DNA of 14,038 nt from UBA5177 sp002413265 (GTDB lineage: Bacteria; Chloroflexota; UBA5177): positions 1 through 14,038 of the forward strand of contig DAIORV010000055.1 in NCBI GenBank assembly GCA_036752825.1, read 5' to 3'. The stretch's first letter is position 1, and each line of letters begins with the position of its first letter. Below the pieces are notes generated by a model. It was given only the letters and a program-made list of their open reading frames with translations. It had not been told where the DNA came from and did no database searches. Shown piece after piece: positions 7,305 to 14,038 of the stretch. A program made the position numbers and the translations under genes.

Positions 7305-7883
7305 GTGGTGGACAGACTTGAGGCGGCGGCAGGACGAACCATCCCGTGGCACCGGGATGCTGCCTGGCCCATCGTTCTGTTAGAGGGAGTCATTTCCGTA
7401 TCGATCGGCCTGGCCATCGTCGCACACCCTGGCTCGACGAGAGATCTGATCATCCGGCTGATCGGAGTCTACCTGGCTATCAGCGGGCTGATCGGCCTGT
7501 TTGCCGACTGGCGGCGACAGCGGGCAGGCACGGACGGCCGGTACACAGGTATTCGACACATTCTCATGGTGGTGGTAGGCGCTCTGGCCGCGTATGATCC
7601 GCACCTGACGAGCCTGGTGGCATGGGGATGCATCATCGTGGGCCTCGCGGGACTGATCTTGATGCTGGCGGTCCCTGACCTCGGCAATGCGCGTTGGGGT
7701 GTGCTGGTGATAAGCGCGGTCAGCATCGTGTTTGGGTTCTTGCTTTTTTGGGCCTTGGCAACCGGGACCTTCTTGATCGCCGTCGTGGGGCTTGCCCTAA
7801 TCCTGGCCGGTTTTCTTCTGGTGGTGCACGCGATTCGAGTGGCTCGGGGCCTGCACCAAGGGGCGGCTCCCGCGGGGATTTAG
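7305..7883 (+). CDS. DUF308 / HdeD-like six-helix membrane protein
   Basis: The protein has 192 residues with six hydrophobic helices (about 20-40, 47-67, 82-97, 101-123, 130-150, 153-178) and short loops. They form two repeats of 'G...i..Gi.lv..P..t...l...iG..li..Gl..l', the DUF308 pattern of HdeD in acid resistance. There is no large soluble domain. GTG 7305 is chosen because AAAGGGAG (7287-7294) is ten bases upstream; GTG 7308 is the alternative and changes one residue. The gene has its own promoter and meets the lipoprotein gene tail to tail with four bases between stops. The function in this organism is unknown. Confidence 0.82.
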   Translation: MVDRLEAAAGRTIPWHRDAAWPIVLLEGVISVSIGLAIVAHPGSTRDLIIRLIGVYLAISGLIGLFADWRRQRAGTDGRYTGIRHILMVVVGALAAYDPHLTSLVAWGCIIVGLAGLILMLAVPDLGNARWGVLVISAVSIVFGFLLFWALATGTFLIAVVGLALILAGFLLVVHAIRVARGLHQGAAPAGI

Positions 7884-7887
7884 GCGG

Positions 7888-8325
7888 TTAGGGGTGGCGG
7901 GCGACGAGGCAGGTAGGTCCGCTAAGAGTCGCGCCGTGCCGGTGTGCAGGGATGGCGACTCCGAGGGTTGCCGAGTGGGGTGGCGACTTGAAGCGCAGGA
8001 GGATGCGCGCTACGCCGCCTGCCTTGATGCGTGGAACGAGCAGAGCGATGTACGGGGAAGACTTGCCGGCGGTGTTGACCATGACCTGGCGTGTCGTCAG
8101 AGCCGGATATTCGTGAGTGACGTAGGAGAGAGCTGAGCCGAATAGCAGCGCGTCCTGCCTGGCATGCGCGGAGTTCCTCACTCTGGCAGCGATCCTCAGC
8201 GCACCTGAGGGAAGCTTGTGCCGGGAGCACGACAACACGAGCGAGGGCGGAGTACTTGACCCACAGCCAGCGAGGAGCGCGGCCAGGAGGCCAAGCCCGG
8301 CAAGCGCCGGTTGTACCGGTCTCAC
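7888..8325 (-). CDS. Putative lipoprotein
   Basis: The protein has 145 residues. The start is a lipoprotein signal: a hydrophobic stretch from 7 to 20 ends in the lipobox LLAGC with lipidated Cys21, then GSSTPPS as a short linker. The rest is beta-rich ('LPSGALRIAARVRN', 'VARILLRFKSPP') and suggests a small immunoglobulin-like or similar domain facing the outside. I do not recognise a family. GTG is the only possible start since a TAG lies four codons upstream; GGAGG is present but only one base from the GTG, too close for normal pairing. The start is only 45 bases from the divergent plus-strand gene. Confidence 0.7.
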   Translation of the reverse strand: MRPVQPALAGLGLLAALLAGCGSSTPPSLVLSCSRHKLPSGALRIAARVRNSAHARQDALLFGSALSYVTHEYPALTTRQVMVNTAGKSSPYIALLVPRIKAGGVARILLRFKSPPHSATLGVAIPAHRHGATLSGPTCLVARHP

Positions 8326-8356
8326 GCCTCCACTCTACAGAACGGCATGTTTCCTG

Positions 8357-8362
8357 CATAGT
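8357..8362 (+). promoter_or_regulatory. -10 element giving a nearly leaderless mRNA
   Basis: CATAGT lies eight bases before the GTG of the Pro/Thr-rich protein gene. With normal spacing, transcription would start at about 8369, two bases from the GTG. No Shine-Dalgarno is present, in keeping with a leaderless message. The element matches the consensus at four of six positions only. Confidence 0.35.
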
Positions 8363-8370
8363 CGAATTCC

Positions 8371-9003
8371 GTGAGTACTGTTCGCACTATCAACGAAGAC
8401 CCGAACCAGACGCCGCGGTGGCTGCTGCCGGCGTTGCTGGTGTTGCTGATTCTGATCATTCTGGGGGCAGCATATTTCGCCAGACACCGAAACATGTTTG
8501 GCACGAGCGCCACCAGCACGCCTACGGTGTCGCCCACTCCAGTCGTGGTCACCAGCACCCCGCCGCCCGTCACCGCGACGCCTAAGACCGGCCCGACGGG
8601 GACGCCACGTCCTGGGCCAACTGGGACACCACAACCGCGACCGACCGCTACGCCTACAACGGTTCCCGCCGGACTGAAGCTCGGCGTGGTTCAGCATCCG
8701 CGTGCTGAGCTTCTCACGATCCAGCAGGGCGCCAATCAAAATAATCCGACGTATACGCCGTACCTCGATCCATTCGCGGTTGCGAAGGCGAACTTGTCGG
8801 CCTATGGGTTCCCCACGACAAACATCGTGGCGCCTCCGGCCGCGCCGCAGCCGACGCCTACTCCATTTACGGGGGCCAACGGCTACCCCACGGTCGATCT
8901 GACGGAACAGTATCAGGGCAAGCGATACATAGTGGAGCTTGCCCAGCCGGTGCAGACCGGACCGAAGGGGATATGGGTGATCACGAGTATCAAGGCTGCT
9001 TGA
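8371..9003 (+). CDS. Membrane-anchored protein with Pro/Thr-rich stalk
   Basis: The protein has 210 residues. It has a short cytosolic start (1-17), one transmembrane helix (18-36, LLPALLVLLILIILGAAYF), then a low-complexity stalk of Thr, Pro and Gly (46-99, repeated TPTxSPTP and GPTGTPxP units). A soluble external domain follows (100-210), with a second PQPTPTPF linker at 159-166. Its last part, 'KRYIVELAQPVQTGPKGIWVITSIK', is like the C-terminal strand pair ending in 'GvWvVtsi' seen in many secreted proteins of Chloroflexota and Firmicutes. The GTG start has no Shine-Dalgarno. The stop is 44 bases before the iron-sulfur gene, so it may share transcription. The function is not recognised. 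Confidence 0.72.
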   Translation: MSTVRTINEDPNQTPRWLLPALLVLLILIILGAAYFARHRNMFGTSATSTPTVSPTPVVVTSTPPPVTATPKTGPTGTPRPGPTGTPQPRPTATPTTVPAGLKLGVVQHPRAELLTIQQGANQNNPTYTPYLDPFAVAKANLSAYGFPTTNIVAPPAAPQPTPTPFTGANGYPTVDLTEQYQGKRYIVELAQPVQTGPKGIWVITSIKAA

Positions 9004-9037
9004 CGTACCTGATACCCTGAGGTAAGACCTCAGGAGG
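9000..9037 (+). promoter_or_regulatory. Dyad overlapping the ribosome site (and a possible promoter) of the HesB/IscA gene
   Basis: CCTGAGGT (9016-9023), loop AAG, ACCTCAGG (9027-9034) is a perfect 8-bp inverted repeat. Its right arm shares bases with the Shine-Dalgarno AGGAGG (9032-9037), so a folded RNA would hide part of it. On DNA, TTGACG (9000-9005) and TAAGAC (9023-9028) are 17 bases apart, which would put the dyad on the -10. Either a translational switch or a repressor operator would fit. Confidence 0.45.
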
Positions 9038-9047
9038 CAAAGCACTT

Positions 9048-9434
9048 GTGAACATTACGATTACTCCACGGGCGACGGAAGAGCTACGCAAGGCCGTCGA
9101 CAACTTTCGTACTGAAGACCAGACTCTACCGGAGGGAGTTCGCGTCTACGTCGCACATCAGTGCGGCTGCGGGAATGCCAACTTCGGCATGGGCTTCGAC
9201 GAGCCGGGCACGGAAGACAACAAGATCGACGTCGGCGGCGTGACACTGCTGGTAGACCCAGCGTCGGCACCGCTGCTCGAGAACGCTCAGGTCGACTACT
9301 CAGACGACCTTATGCAGCAGGGATTCCTCATCAACACGCCGAAGGCGGCTGGAGGTGGGGGCTGCGGGTGCGGCGGCCACGGTCATGGGGACGGGCACGC
9401 TCACGGCCACGACCACGGAGATCATCAGCACTAG
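9048..9434 (+). CDS. HesB/IscA-type iron-sulfur protein with His-rich tail
   Basis: This is a cytosolic protein of 128 residues. Residues 1-108 are an A-type iron-sulfur carrier domain: 'ITITPRATEELRK', then 'GVRVYVAHQCGCGNANFGMGFDE' with the first ligand C39 (and C41 beside it), 'VTLLVDPASAPLLENAQVDY', then the CGCG pair C106/C108. These three cysteine sites bind iron or a cluster in IscA, ErpA and SufA. After the pair comes a tail (109-128) with eight histidines alternating with Gly and Asp, like the metal-storage tails of HypB, UreE or SlyD. The start is GTG with AGGAGG ten bases upstream. No isc or suf genes are adjacent. The symbol is left blank because the subtype is not certain. Confidence 0.82.
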   Translation: MNITITPRATEELRKAVDNFRTEDQTLPEGVRVYVAHQCGCGNANFGMGFDEPGTEDNKIDVGGVTLLVDPASAPLLENAQVDYSDDLMQQGFLINTPKAAGGGGCGCGGHGHGDGHAHGHDHGDHQH

Positions 9435-9448
9435 CCGGTTGACCTCAT

Positions 9449-9481
9449 ATGGTCCCTTCCTTTCATTCGGGAAGGGACTAT
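9449..9481 (+). terminator. Hairpin between convergent genes
   Basis: GTCCCTTCC (9452-9460) pairs with GGAAGGGAC (9470-9478). The stem extends to 12 pairs (one G-U) using 9449-9451 and 9479-9481, with a nine-base loop. Only a short TTGCTTT follows on the plus strand. It lies between the iron-sulfur gene stop (9434) and the phospholipase stop (9486) and may serve both. Confidence 0.6.
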
Positions 9482-9485
9482 TGCT

Positions 9486-10319
9486 TTAAGGGGTGCCGTT
9501 GCCGCGCACGGCTTCGAGAATGCGAGGCAGCGCCTCCTCGGTGGCTTTGATCCCTTGCTCTAGACAGTACTCGGCACCCCGCATACGGTTGGGTCTGACA
9601 GTTCCAAACTCGGGCCAAATAGCGACGTCTGCGTCCGAAGCGGGCGGAGGTACGTCGTAGGTTTCGGTGAAGAGACGACAGCCGAATCGAATCTGATCTC
9701 GCAGTCGTGGTCCAGCGGGGCCGGGGGCTGCCATTCTCTGCACGAGATTGCGGGTCCAGGTGCGATTTCGAACGAACGAAGGGGCGGAGAACTGGAAGCC
9801 GAGACAGACTGCGATCACGACATCGGCGCCCATTTTGCGGGCAACCGGCACCGGAGCCGTATCGGTGACCCCTCCGTCGACGTAGTAGCGACCGCCTATC
9901 TTGGCAGGCTTGGCGATGAACGGTAGCGCAATGCTGGCTTCTATGGCAGGGACGATGGGTCCGCGGGTAAAGGCGACGGGGTTCCCGGTCTCCATGTCCG
10001 TTGCCATGGCCGCGAACGCTATCGGCAGATCTTCGAAGCTCTTTCCGCCACCCGCATCCCAAACCATCCGGGCAATCGGGTTTCTGCGGTCAGCGCGCAG
10101 CCGGCCCGCATAAAAGCGGAGCATTTCGAACGCGGAGTTATTGCGAACGACGCCCTGAATGTACGAGGTCGGGAGCGCGGCGGCGAGGCCCAGGCCGAAG
10201 ATCGAACCCACGCTCGCACCAACCACGTAGTCGATGGTCACGCCGGCATCTCGCAGAACTCCGATGACACCGGCGTGGGCGCAACCCCGAACACCTCCGG
10301 CGCCAAGCACGAGCCCCAC
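9486..10319 (-). CDS. Patatin-like phospholipase (RssA/YchK type)
   Basis: From GTG 10319 the protein has 277 residues. It has the patatin oxyanion loop GAGGVRG (6-12), nucleophile motif GASVGS with Ser36, and the second catalytic residue in DGG of 'YYVDGGVTDTAPV', giving the Ser-Asp dyad of patatins. There is no signal peptide, so it is cytosolic or membrane-associated. It hydrolyses acyl esters, probably of phospholipids. The frame is open far upstream but there overlaps the PiT transporter, so that part is not coding. Between PiT and GTG 10319 this frame has no ATG, GTG or TTG, and the GTG has no Shine-Dalgarno. GATAAT (10351-10356) is a possible -10. The start is thus uncertain by up to about 25 residues. 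Confidence 0.85.
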   Translation of the reverse strand: MGLVLGAGGVRGCAHAGVIGVLRDAGVTIDYVVGASVGSIFGLGLAAALPTSYIQGVVRNNSAFEMLRFYAGRLRADRRNPIARMVWDAGGGKSFEDLPIAFAAMATDMETGNPVAFTRGPIVPAIEASIALPFIAKPAKIGGRYYVDGGVTDTAPVPVARKMGADVVIAVCLGFQFSAPSFVRNRTWTRNLVQRMAAPGPAGPRLRDQIRFGCRLFTETYDVPPPASDADVAIWPEFGTVRPNRMRGAEYCLEQGIKATEEALPRILEAVRGNGTP

Positions 10320-10396
10320 GCGAGGGCGGGTGGATGAGGAGGTTTGCGCGATTATCTTGTCACCATTTCGTGCATCACTATATCCCGCCGCAAACC

Positions 10397-11399
<1,003 letters not shown>

Positions 11400-11407
<8 letters not shown>

Positions 11408-12020
11408 TCTTGATCGTCACGGCCTCCAGGATATTCGCGACATCTTCGGTGCGGTCAACAGTTTTCTCGAGAAGAGCGTAGACGTCCTTCCACTTAATGA
11501 CGTGGATAGGGTCCTGATTGTTCTGAAACAGCTCTCCGATGGCTTCGCGTGTGATGCGGTCAGCCTGATTCTCGAGATCGTGCACTCGCAGCCAATGTTG
11601 AGTCATGTCCGTTCGAGCTTCGAGCTTGTCGAAGGCCTGAACCATCTCCTGCCCGATCTGGAGGAGGATGGCTCCCATTTCTCGGGCAGGCGCCGTTATG
11701 GCGTCCACGCGATCGAGCACGATGGTATCGGCGGCCTCTTCGGCCAGATCGATGACATCGTCGACCGCGGAGGCCAGAGCATAGATGTCGTCGCGGTCGA
11801 ACGGAGTGATGAAGGTCCTGTTCAGCTCTTTGATGACGTTGTGAGTGACTTCGTCACCCTTGTGCTCGAGATCGCGAAGACGGCGGTGATGCTGGCTGAA
11901 CTCACCCGGCTCGCTGTTCAGAAGATCGTTCAGGATCTTCAGCGCCTCCATGAAGTTGGCTGCGTTTTCACGGAAGAGCGTGAAGAATTGGCGTTCCCGC
12001 GGCACCAGGCTAAACGGCAT
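11400..12020 (-). CDS. DUF47 family Pit accessory protein (PhoU-like)
   Basis: This cytosolic, all-helical protein has 206 residues and no membrane segment. It has the PhoU-like repeated acidic motifs: 'DLEHKGDEVTH' and 'DLENQADRITREA' (each D/E-x3-D type), 'PFDRDDIYALASAVDDVIDLAEE', and 'KWKDVYALLEKTVDRTEDVANILE'. These mark the DUF47/TIGR00153 family, found next to PiT transporters and thought to regulate them. The ATG has AGGAG seven bases upstream. It heads the minus-strand operon, and its tail overlaps the pit start. Confidence 0.92.
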
Positions 12021-12057
12021 CGTGGTCTCCTGTTGGGTGAGTCACTGCAACTGGGGG

Positions 12058-12093
12058 ATTAGACTCGTTTCGCGGTTGAAGGACCTCTGACAG
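12058..12093 (-). promoter_or_regulatory. Promoter with Pho-box-like direct repeat before the phosphate operon
   Basis: On the minus strand CTGTCA (12093-12088), five bases, then CCTTCA (12082-12077) gives the half-site spacing of a PhoB box (CTGTCA-N5-CTGTCA), with the second half matching four of six. Thirteen bases on is TCTAAT (12063-12058), a five-of-six -10, 37 bases from the ATG. No -35 hexamer is seen, as at activator-dependent promoters. Confidence 0.4.
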
Positions 12094-12205
12094 GGCACGC
12101 AGCGTCGAGCGGAACTGTTTTTCCTTCCCTTTTGCGGGAGGTAGTGGGGACGCCACAGTCTACTGCAGGACTGCATCAGCAGAGGCTCACAGAGGGAAAT
12201 TAAGA

Positions 12206-12236
12206 AGGGCGGACAGGGACCGTTCCTGTCCGCCCT
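12206..12236 (-). terminator. Rho-independent terminator of the collagen-like gene
   Basis: GGGCGGACAGG (12207-12217) and CCTGTCCGCCC (12225-12235) pair perfectly around a seven-base loop, plus an outer A-T pair. Reading the minus strand, TTCTTAATTT follows. It lies 14 bases past the collagen-like stop and isolates that gene from the phosphate operon. Confidence 0.8.
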
Positions 12237-12250
12237 CGAGCCCGAAGGTC

Positions 12251-13162
12251 CTAACAGGTAACGGTGAGATGAAAGGGGAAATCCTTGGCGGTAGCATCCG
12301 GGGCGAAAGTTTTCACGTCGACCGTAGAGCCATTCAAGGGATCTCGCGTGTTCGAAACGAAACCCACGCCGAAGATGTTTGTCTGTCCGCCGAGCGTCGA
12401 CTCGTACGCGCAAGCCGAGACGTCCTGGTTAAACACGATCTGGTAGGTGCCCACGCTCAATCTGTTTACGCCCTGAACTCCCGACGAATGTGATATGCCC
12501 CCGACCGAGTTGACCACTGCAAAAAGTCGAGTAGCAGGCGCTCCGGGAGGGCCCTGCGTCCCGGCAGCTCCCTGTGCGGCCAGCTGGTTCCAGAACGGGT
12601 TGTTGGTCGACGGCGCGACGTTCACATTCTGCGCGACGGCGATCCATGAGGAGCCGTTGTAGGACACGGCGTCGTTCGGGTTGTAGGTGACGAGCTGGGA
12701 CCATGGGCCTCGCCACGTAATGCCGGCGGGCCCAGCCGGGCCTTGCGCTCCGCGCAGGCCGGTTTGACCTGCCGGACCAATGGGCCCCTGCGGGCCGACC
12801 GGTCCTTGCGGGCCAACCGGGCCTACGGCACCGGTCGCACCAGTCGCTCCAGTGGCTCCCACAGCGCCTTCAGGTCCGGTGGGACCGGTTTTGCCTCGCG
12901 GTCCGCGGGCTCCGGTGGGACCCTCTGGGCCTCTCTGGTTCCAATGGAGGGTGCGCTCCGCGGAGGTGCAGCGGGTGGCATGCGCGTCGATGACGCGAAG
13001 CAGATGCGACTGTTTGTTGAAACAGCCGGTAATGACGCCAGCGGAGCTGGGGATGCTGGCGGATGCCATGTGGCTGACGGCTACCACTGAGCCAACGGAT
13101 ACCAGAGTTACAAGCAGCAGCCTCGATGGCAGGTGGCGGGATAACCGACGGATCGTGTGCAA
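12251..13162 (-). CDS. Secreted collagen-like protein with carbohydrate-binding-like domain
   Basis: The protein has 303 residues. Residues 1-36 are a signal peptide (basic start, hydrophobic 14-29, cleavage near ASA/SIP). Residues 37-77 are the small head domain 'GVITGCFNKQ...CTSAERTLHWNQ' with two cysteines, common before collagen repeats in soil bacteria. Residues 78-147 are 23 unbroken Gly-X-Y triplets (GPE, GPT, GAT, GPQ and so on), expected to form a triple helix. Residues 148-192 ('WRGPWSQLVTYNPNDAVSYNGSSWIAV...FWNQLA') match the aromatic pattern of chitin-binding CBM5/12 modules. A short second Gly-X-Y run (198-209) leads to a C-terminal beta domain (210-303) with C251 and C303. The start is TTG, supported by GGAGG seven bases upstream. 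It is exported and probably a surface or matrix component. Confidence 0.87.
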   Translation of the reverse strand: MHTIRRLSRHLPSRLLLVTLVSVGSVVAVSHMASASIPSSAGVITGCFNKQSHLLRVIDAHATRCTSAERTLHWNQRGPEGPTGARGPRGKTGPTGPEGAVGATGATGATGAVGPVGPQGPVGPQGPIGPAGQTGLRGAQGPAGPAGITWRGPWSQLVTYNPNDAVSYNGSSWIAVAQNVNVAPSTNNPFWNQLAAQGAAGTQGPPGAPATRLFAVVNSVGGISHSSGVQGVNRLSVGTYQIVFNQDVSACAYESTLGGQTNIFGVGFVSNTRDPLNGSTVDVKTFAPDATAKDFPFHLTVTC

Positions 13163-13365
13163 AGTATCTCCTCCTCTTTGTGTACGAACGGGCCGAACTA
13201 GACTGCAAAAATGTCAAGAATGCAGTGCGTCCGGTATATACAACGGTACATGTGCGCATCTCGTTACTGATTCGCGAAAAGAATTTTGGGGAATGAGCTT
13301 TTTGGCGTCCGTCGGCGGCTTTGTGGCCGTCTCTGAATGCATATGAGAGCAGCAGAAAATCGAGC
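13163..13365. other. Intergenic leader of the collagen-like gene, no gene seen
   Basis: This is the first part of a stretch of about 545 bases without a protein gene; the rest holds the RNA candidate. Reading the minus strand it contains a perfect TTGACA (13217-13212), but no matching -10 at normal spacing, and the strong ribosome site just before the TTG start. I see no conserved protein or repeat in it. Confidence 0.4.
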
Positions 13366-13394
13366 TTGACTTTGACAGTCCGCGGGGGTAAGAA
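13366..13394 (+). promoter_or_regulatory. Promoter for the structured RNA
   Basis: TTGACT (13366-13371) and TAAGAA (13389-13394) are exactly 17 bases apart, and a second TTGACA overlaps at 13372-13377. The -35 is five of six but the -10 only three of six. The start would be near 13401. Confidence 0.35.
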
Positions 13395-13400
13395 TCAACC

Positions 13401-13623
13401 AGATAGGCGCCGTCCAGCGTAGTAAGGAGGCTTACTATGGCGGTGATGGGTCAAACTCGAGCCGGCTAGCTCCGCCTCTCAATACTTGAGAGGCAGGCTA
13501 CGAGCGACAGCAACGTTTCTGTCGCAATGATGCTCCAGACATTTACACGGAGCTGGGCTACAAAAGCCTGAACACAGCGCTATACAGAAGCGCGGGGCCG
13601 CACAAGATGCGGCCCCATTTTTT
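13401..13623 (+). ncRNA. Candidate structured small RNA with own terminator
   Basis: Between a possible promoter and a strong terminator lies a chain of hairpins: 13418-13426/13431-13439 (nine pairs, loop GAGG), 13474-13482/13486-13494 (nine pairs, loop TAC), 13504-13510/13519-13525 (seven pairs), 13532-13536/13549-13553 (five pairs), 13577-13581/13589-13593 (five pairs), then the terminator stem. No protein frame covers it. A ten-codon ORF (13437-13469, M A V M G Q T R A G) has AAGGAGG six bases before its ATG, but that AAGGAGG lies in the first hairpin. I could not match it to 6S, tmRNA, SRP RNA, RNase P or a riboswitch I know. It could be a trans-acting RNA, an unrecognised riboswitch, or a leader controlling the cyclase gene downstream. 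Confidence 0.55.
13594..13623 (+). terminator. Strong rho-independent terminator
   Basis: GGGGCCGC (13594-13601) and GCGGCCCC (13609-13616) pair perfectly around ACAAGAT, followed by A and six T. This is the best terminator in the window, and it is not preceded by any protein gene on the plus strand. Confidence 0.88.
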
Positions 13624-13690
13624 GCCCTTCAGATTTGCTACTGGCCTCGGGCTGATGCCTGCCCTGCATTCCGCAGCCTGTCAAGGCTGA

Positions 13691-13699
13691 TGGTATGAT
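13691..13699 (+). promoter_or_regulatory. Extended -10 promoter of the cyclase gene
   Basis: TGGTATGAT fits the extended -10 pattern TG-N-TATAAT with one mismatch, and no -35 is visible. Transcription would start about 13706, three bases before the ATG, so the mRNA would be almost leaderless. No Shine-Dalgarno is present. Confidence 0.5.
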
Positions 13700-13708
13700 T
13701 GCGACACA

Positions 13709-14038
13709 ATGGAGCCACCCGGGGTCGCCTGCCCCTTATGCGGGCAGCGCAATCTTCCTGGCAGTCGCTTCTGTTCGAGCTGCGGGGCCGCCTTCCCACC
13801 CGGTTGCCCCTCCTGTGGGGCTGAGGTCGTTGAGGGCAGCCGATTTTGCAACCAATGCGGAGCCGTGCTGGAGGTACCCGCTCCAGGAACGGTCGCTCGG
13901 GCGGCTGTCCTGGCTCCCGCGCCGCCAAGTGCCCGCGTCGCTCCCACAGCGACAATCGATCCCGGCCTAGACGGTCCACCCGAGGATGAGCGCCGCCTAG
14001 TTACAGCATTGTTCTGTGACCTGGTCGGGTTCACGCCG
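13709..14038 (+). CDS. Zinc-ribbon class III adenylate/guanylate cyclase (partial, 3' end outside window)
   Basis: The first 110 residues are present and the frame is open to the window end. There are two zinc ribbons in tandem: CPLC (8-11) with CSSC (22-25), and CPSC (33-36) with CNQC (47-50). A Pro/Ala-rich linker follows (52-90), then 'RRLVTALFCDLVGFTP' at 95-110, which is the opening strand of a class III nucleotide cyclase with the metal-binding Asp104. This architecture is well known: large soil-bacterial proteins with double zinc ribbon, cyclase, then often an AAA ATPase and TPR repeats. What follows here is unseen. The start is the ATG lying three bases from the predicted transcript start. 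Substrate (ATP or GTP) cannot be told from this part. Confidence 0.88.
   Translation, partial: MEPPGVACPLCGQRNLPGSRFCSSCGAAFPPGCPSCGAEVVEGSRFCNQCGAVLEVPAPGTVARAAVLAPAPPSARVAPTATIDPGLDGPPEDERRLVTALFCDLVGFTP

Noticed and set aside
12842..12920. Tandem DNA repeats in the collagen region
   Set aside because: The near-repeats follow from Gly-X-Y codons and need no separate repeat element.
13212..13217. Perfect TTGACA on the minus strand as collagen gene promoter
   Set aside because: No -10-like hexamer lies at 15-19 bases; the nearest (TAGTTC) is only 11 away, so a promoter cannot be called.
12780..13346. Plus-strand ORF rich in GPx repeats
   Set aside because: It is the complement of the Gly-X-Y coding triplets; the minus frame has the signal peptide, ribosome site and terminator.

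Overview
This window looks like chromosomal sequence from a free-living, probably soil or sediment, GC-rich bacterium. The gene mix (secreted NHL propellers, a collagen-like secreted protein with a 'ITGCFN...CTSAERTLHW' head, a Pro/Thr-rich membrane-anchored protein, DUF308 and DUF1326 proteins, a zinc-ribbon class III cyclase) resembles uncultured Chloroflexota/Dormibacterota-like or deep-branching actinobacterial genomes. That placement is an inference from gene style, not from a marker gene. GTG and TTG starts are common. Several genes have good Shine-Dalgarno sites, while at least two appear leaderless. I see no CRISPR array, tRNA, rRNA, transposase or prophage.

Layout: (1) 1-3377, minus strand: a possible partial gene start at the edge, a ferric-reductase/NADPH-oxidase-like flavocytochrome translationally coupled to a PRC-barrel-like protein, then a secreted FecR-domain plus NHL-propeller protein. 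(2) 3378-5043: a small membrane peptide gene just downstream of a truncated GNAT acetyltransferase end (minus), and a second secreted-type propeller (plus) whose normal start seems lost. (3) 5044-7128: a second small PRC-barrel-like protein (plus), 5'-methylthioadenosine phosphorylase and a DUF1326 protein (minus). (4) 7183-9481: divergent promoters, a six-helix DUF308 protein (plus), a lipoprotein (minus), a membrane-anchored Pro/Thr-rich protein (plus), and an IscA/HesB-type iron-sulfur protein with a histidine-rich tail (plus), ending in a hairpin terminator. (5) 9486-12093, minus: a phosphate import operon, DUF47 (Pit accessory) - PiT transporter (8-nt overlap) - patatin phospholipase, with a Pho-box-like repeat before it. 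(6) 12206-13162, minus: a collagen-like protein with its own strong terminator. (7) 13366-13623, plus: a promoter, a run of hairpins and a textbook terminator without a proper gene, which is a good non-coding RNA candidate. (8) 13709-14038, plus: the start of a zinc-ribbon adenylate/guanylate cyclase cut by the window end.

The clearest functional unit is phosphate import (region 5). The most interesting unexplained element is the structured RNA in region 7. Next are the dyad overlapping the ribosome binding site of the iron-sulfur gene, and the FecR-NHL fusion lying near a ferric-reductase-like gene.
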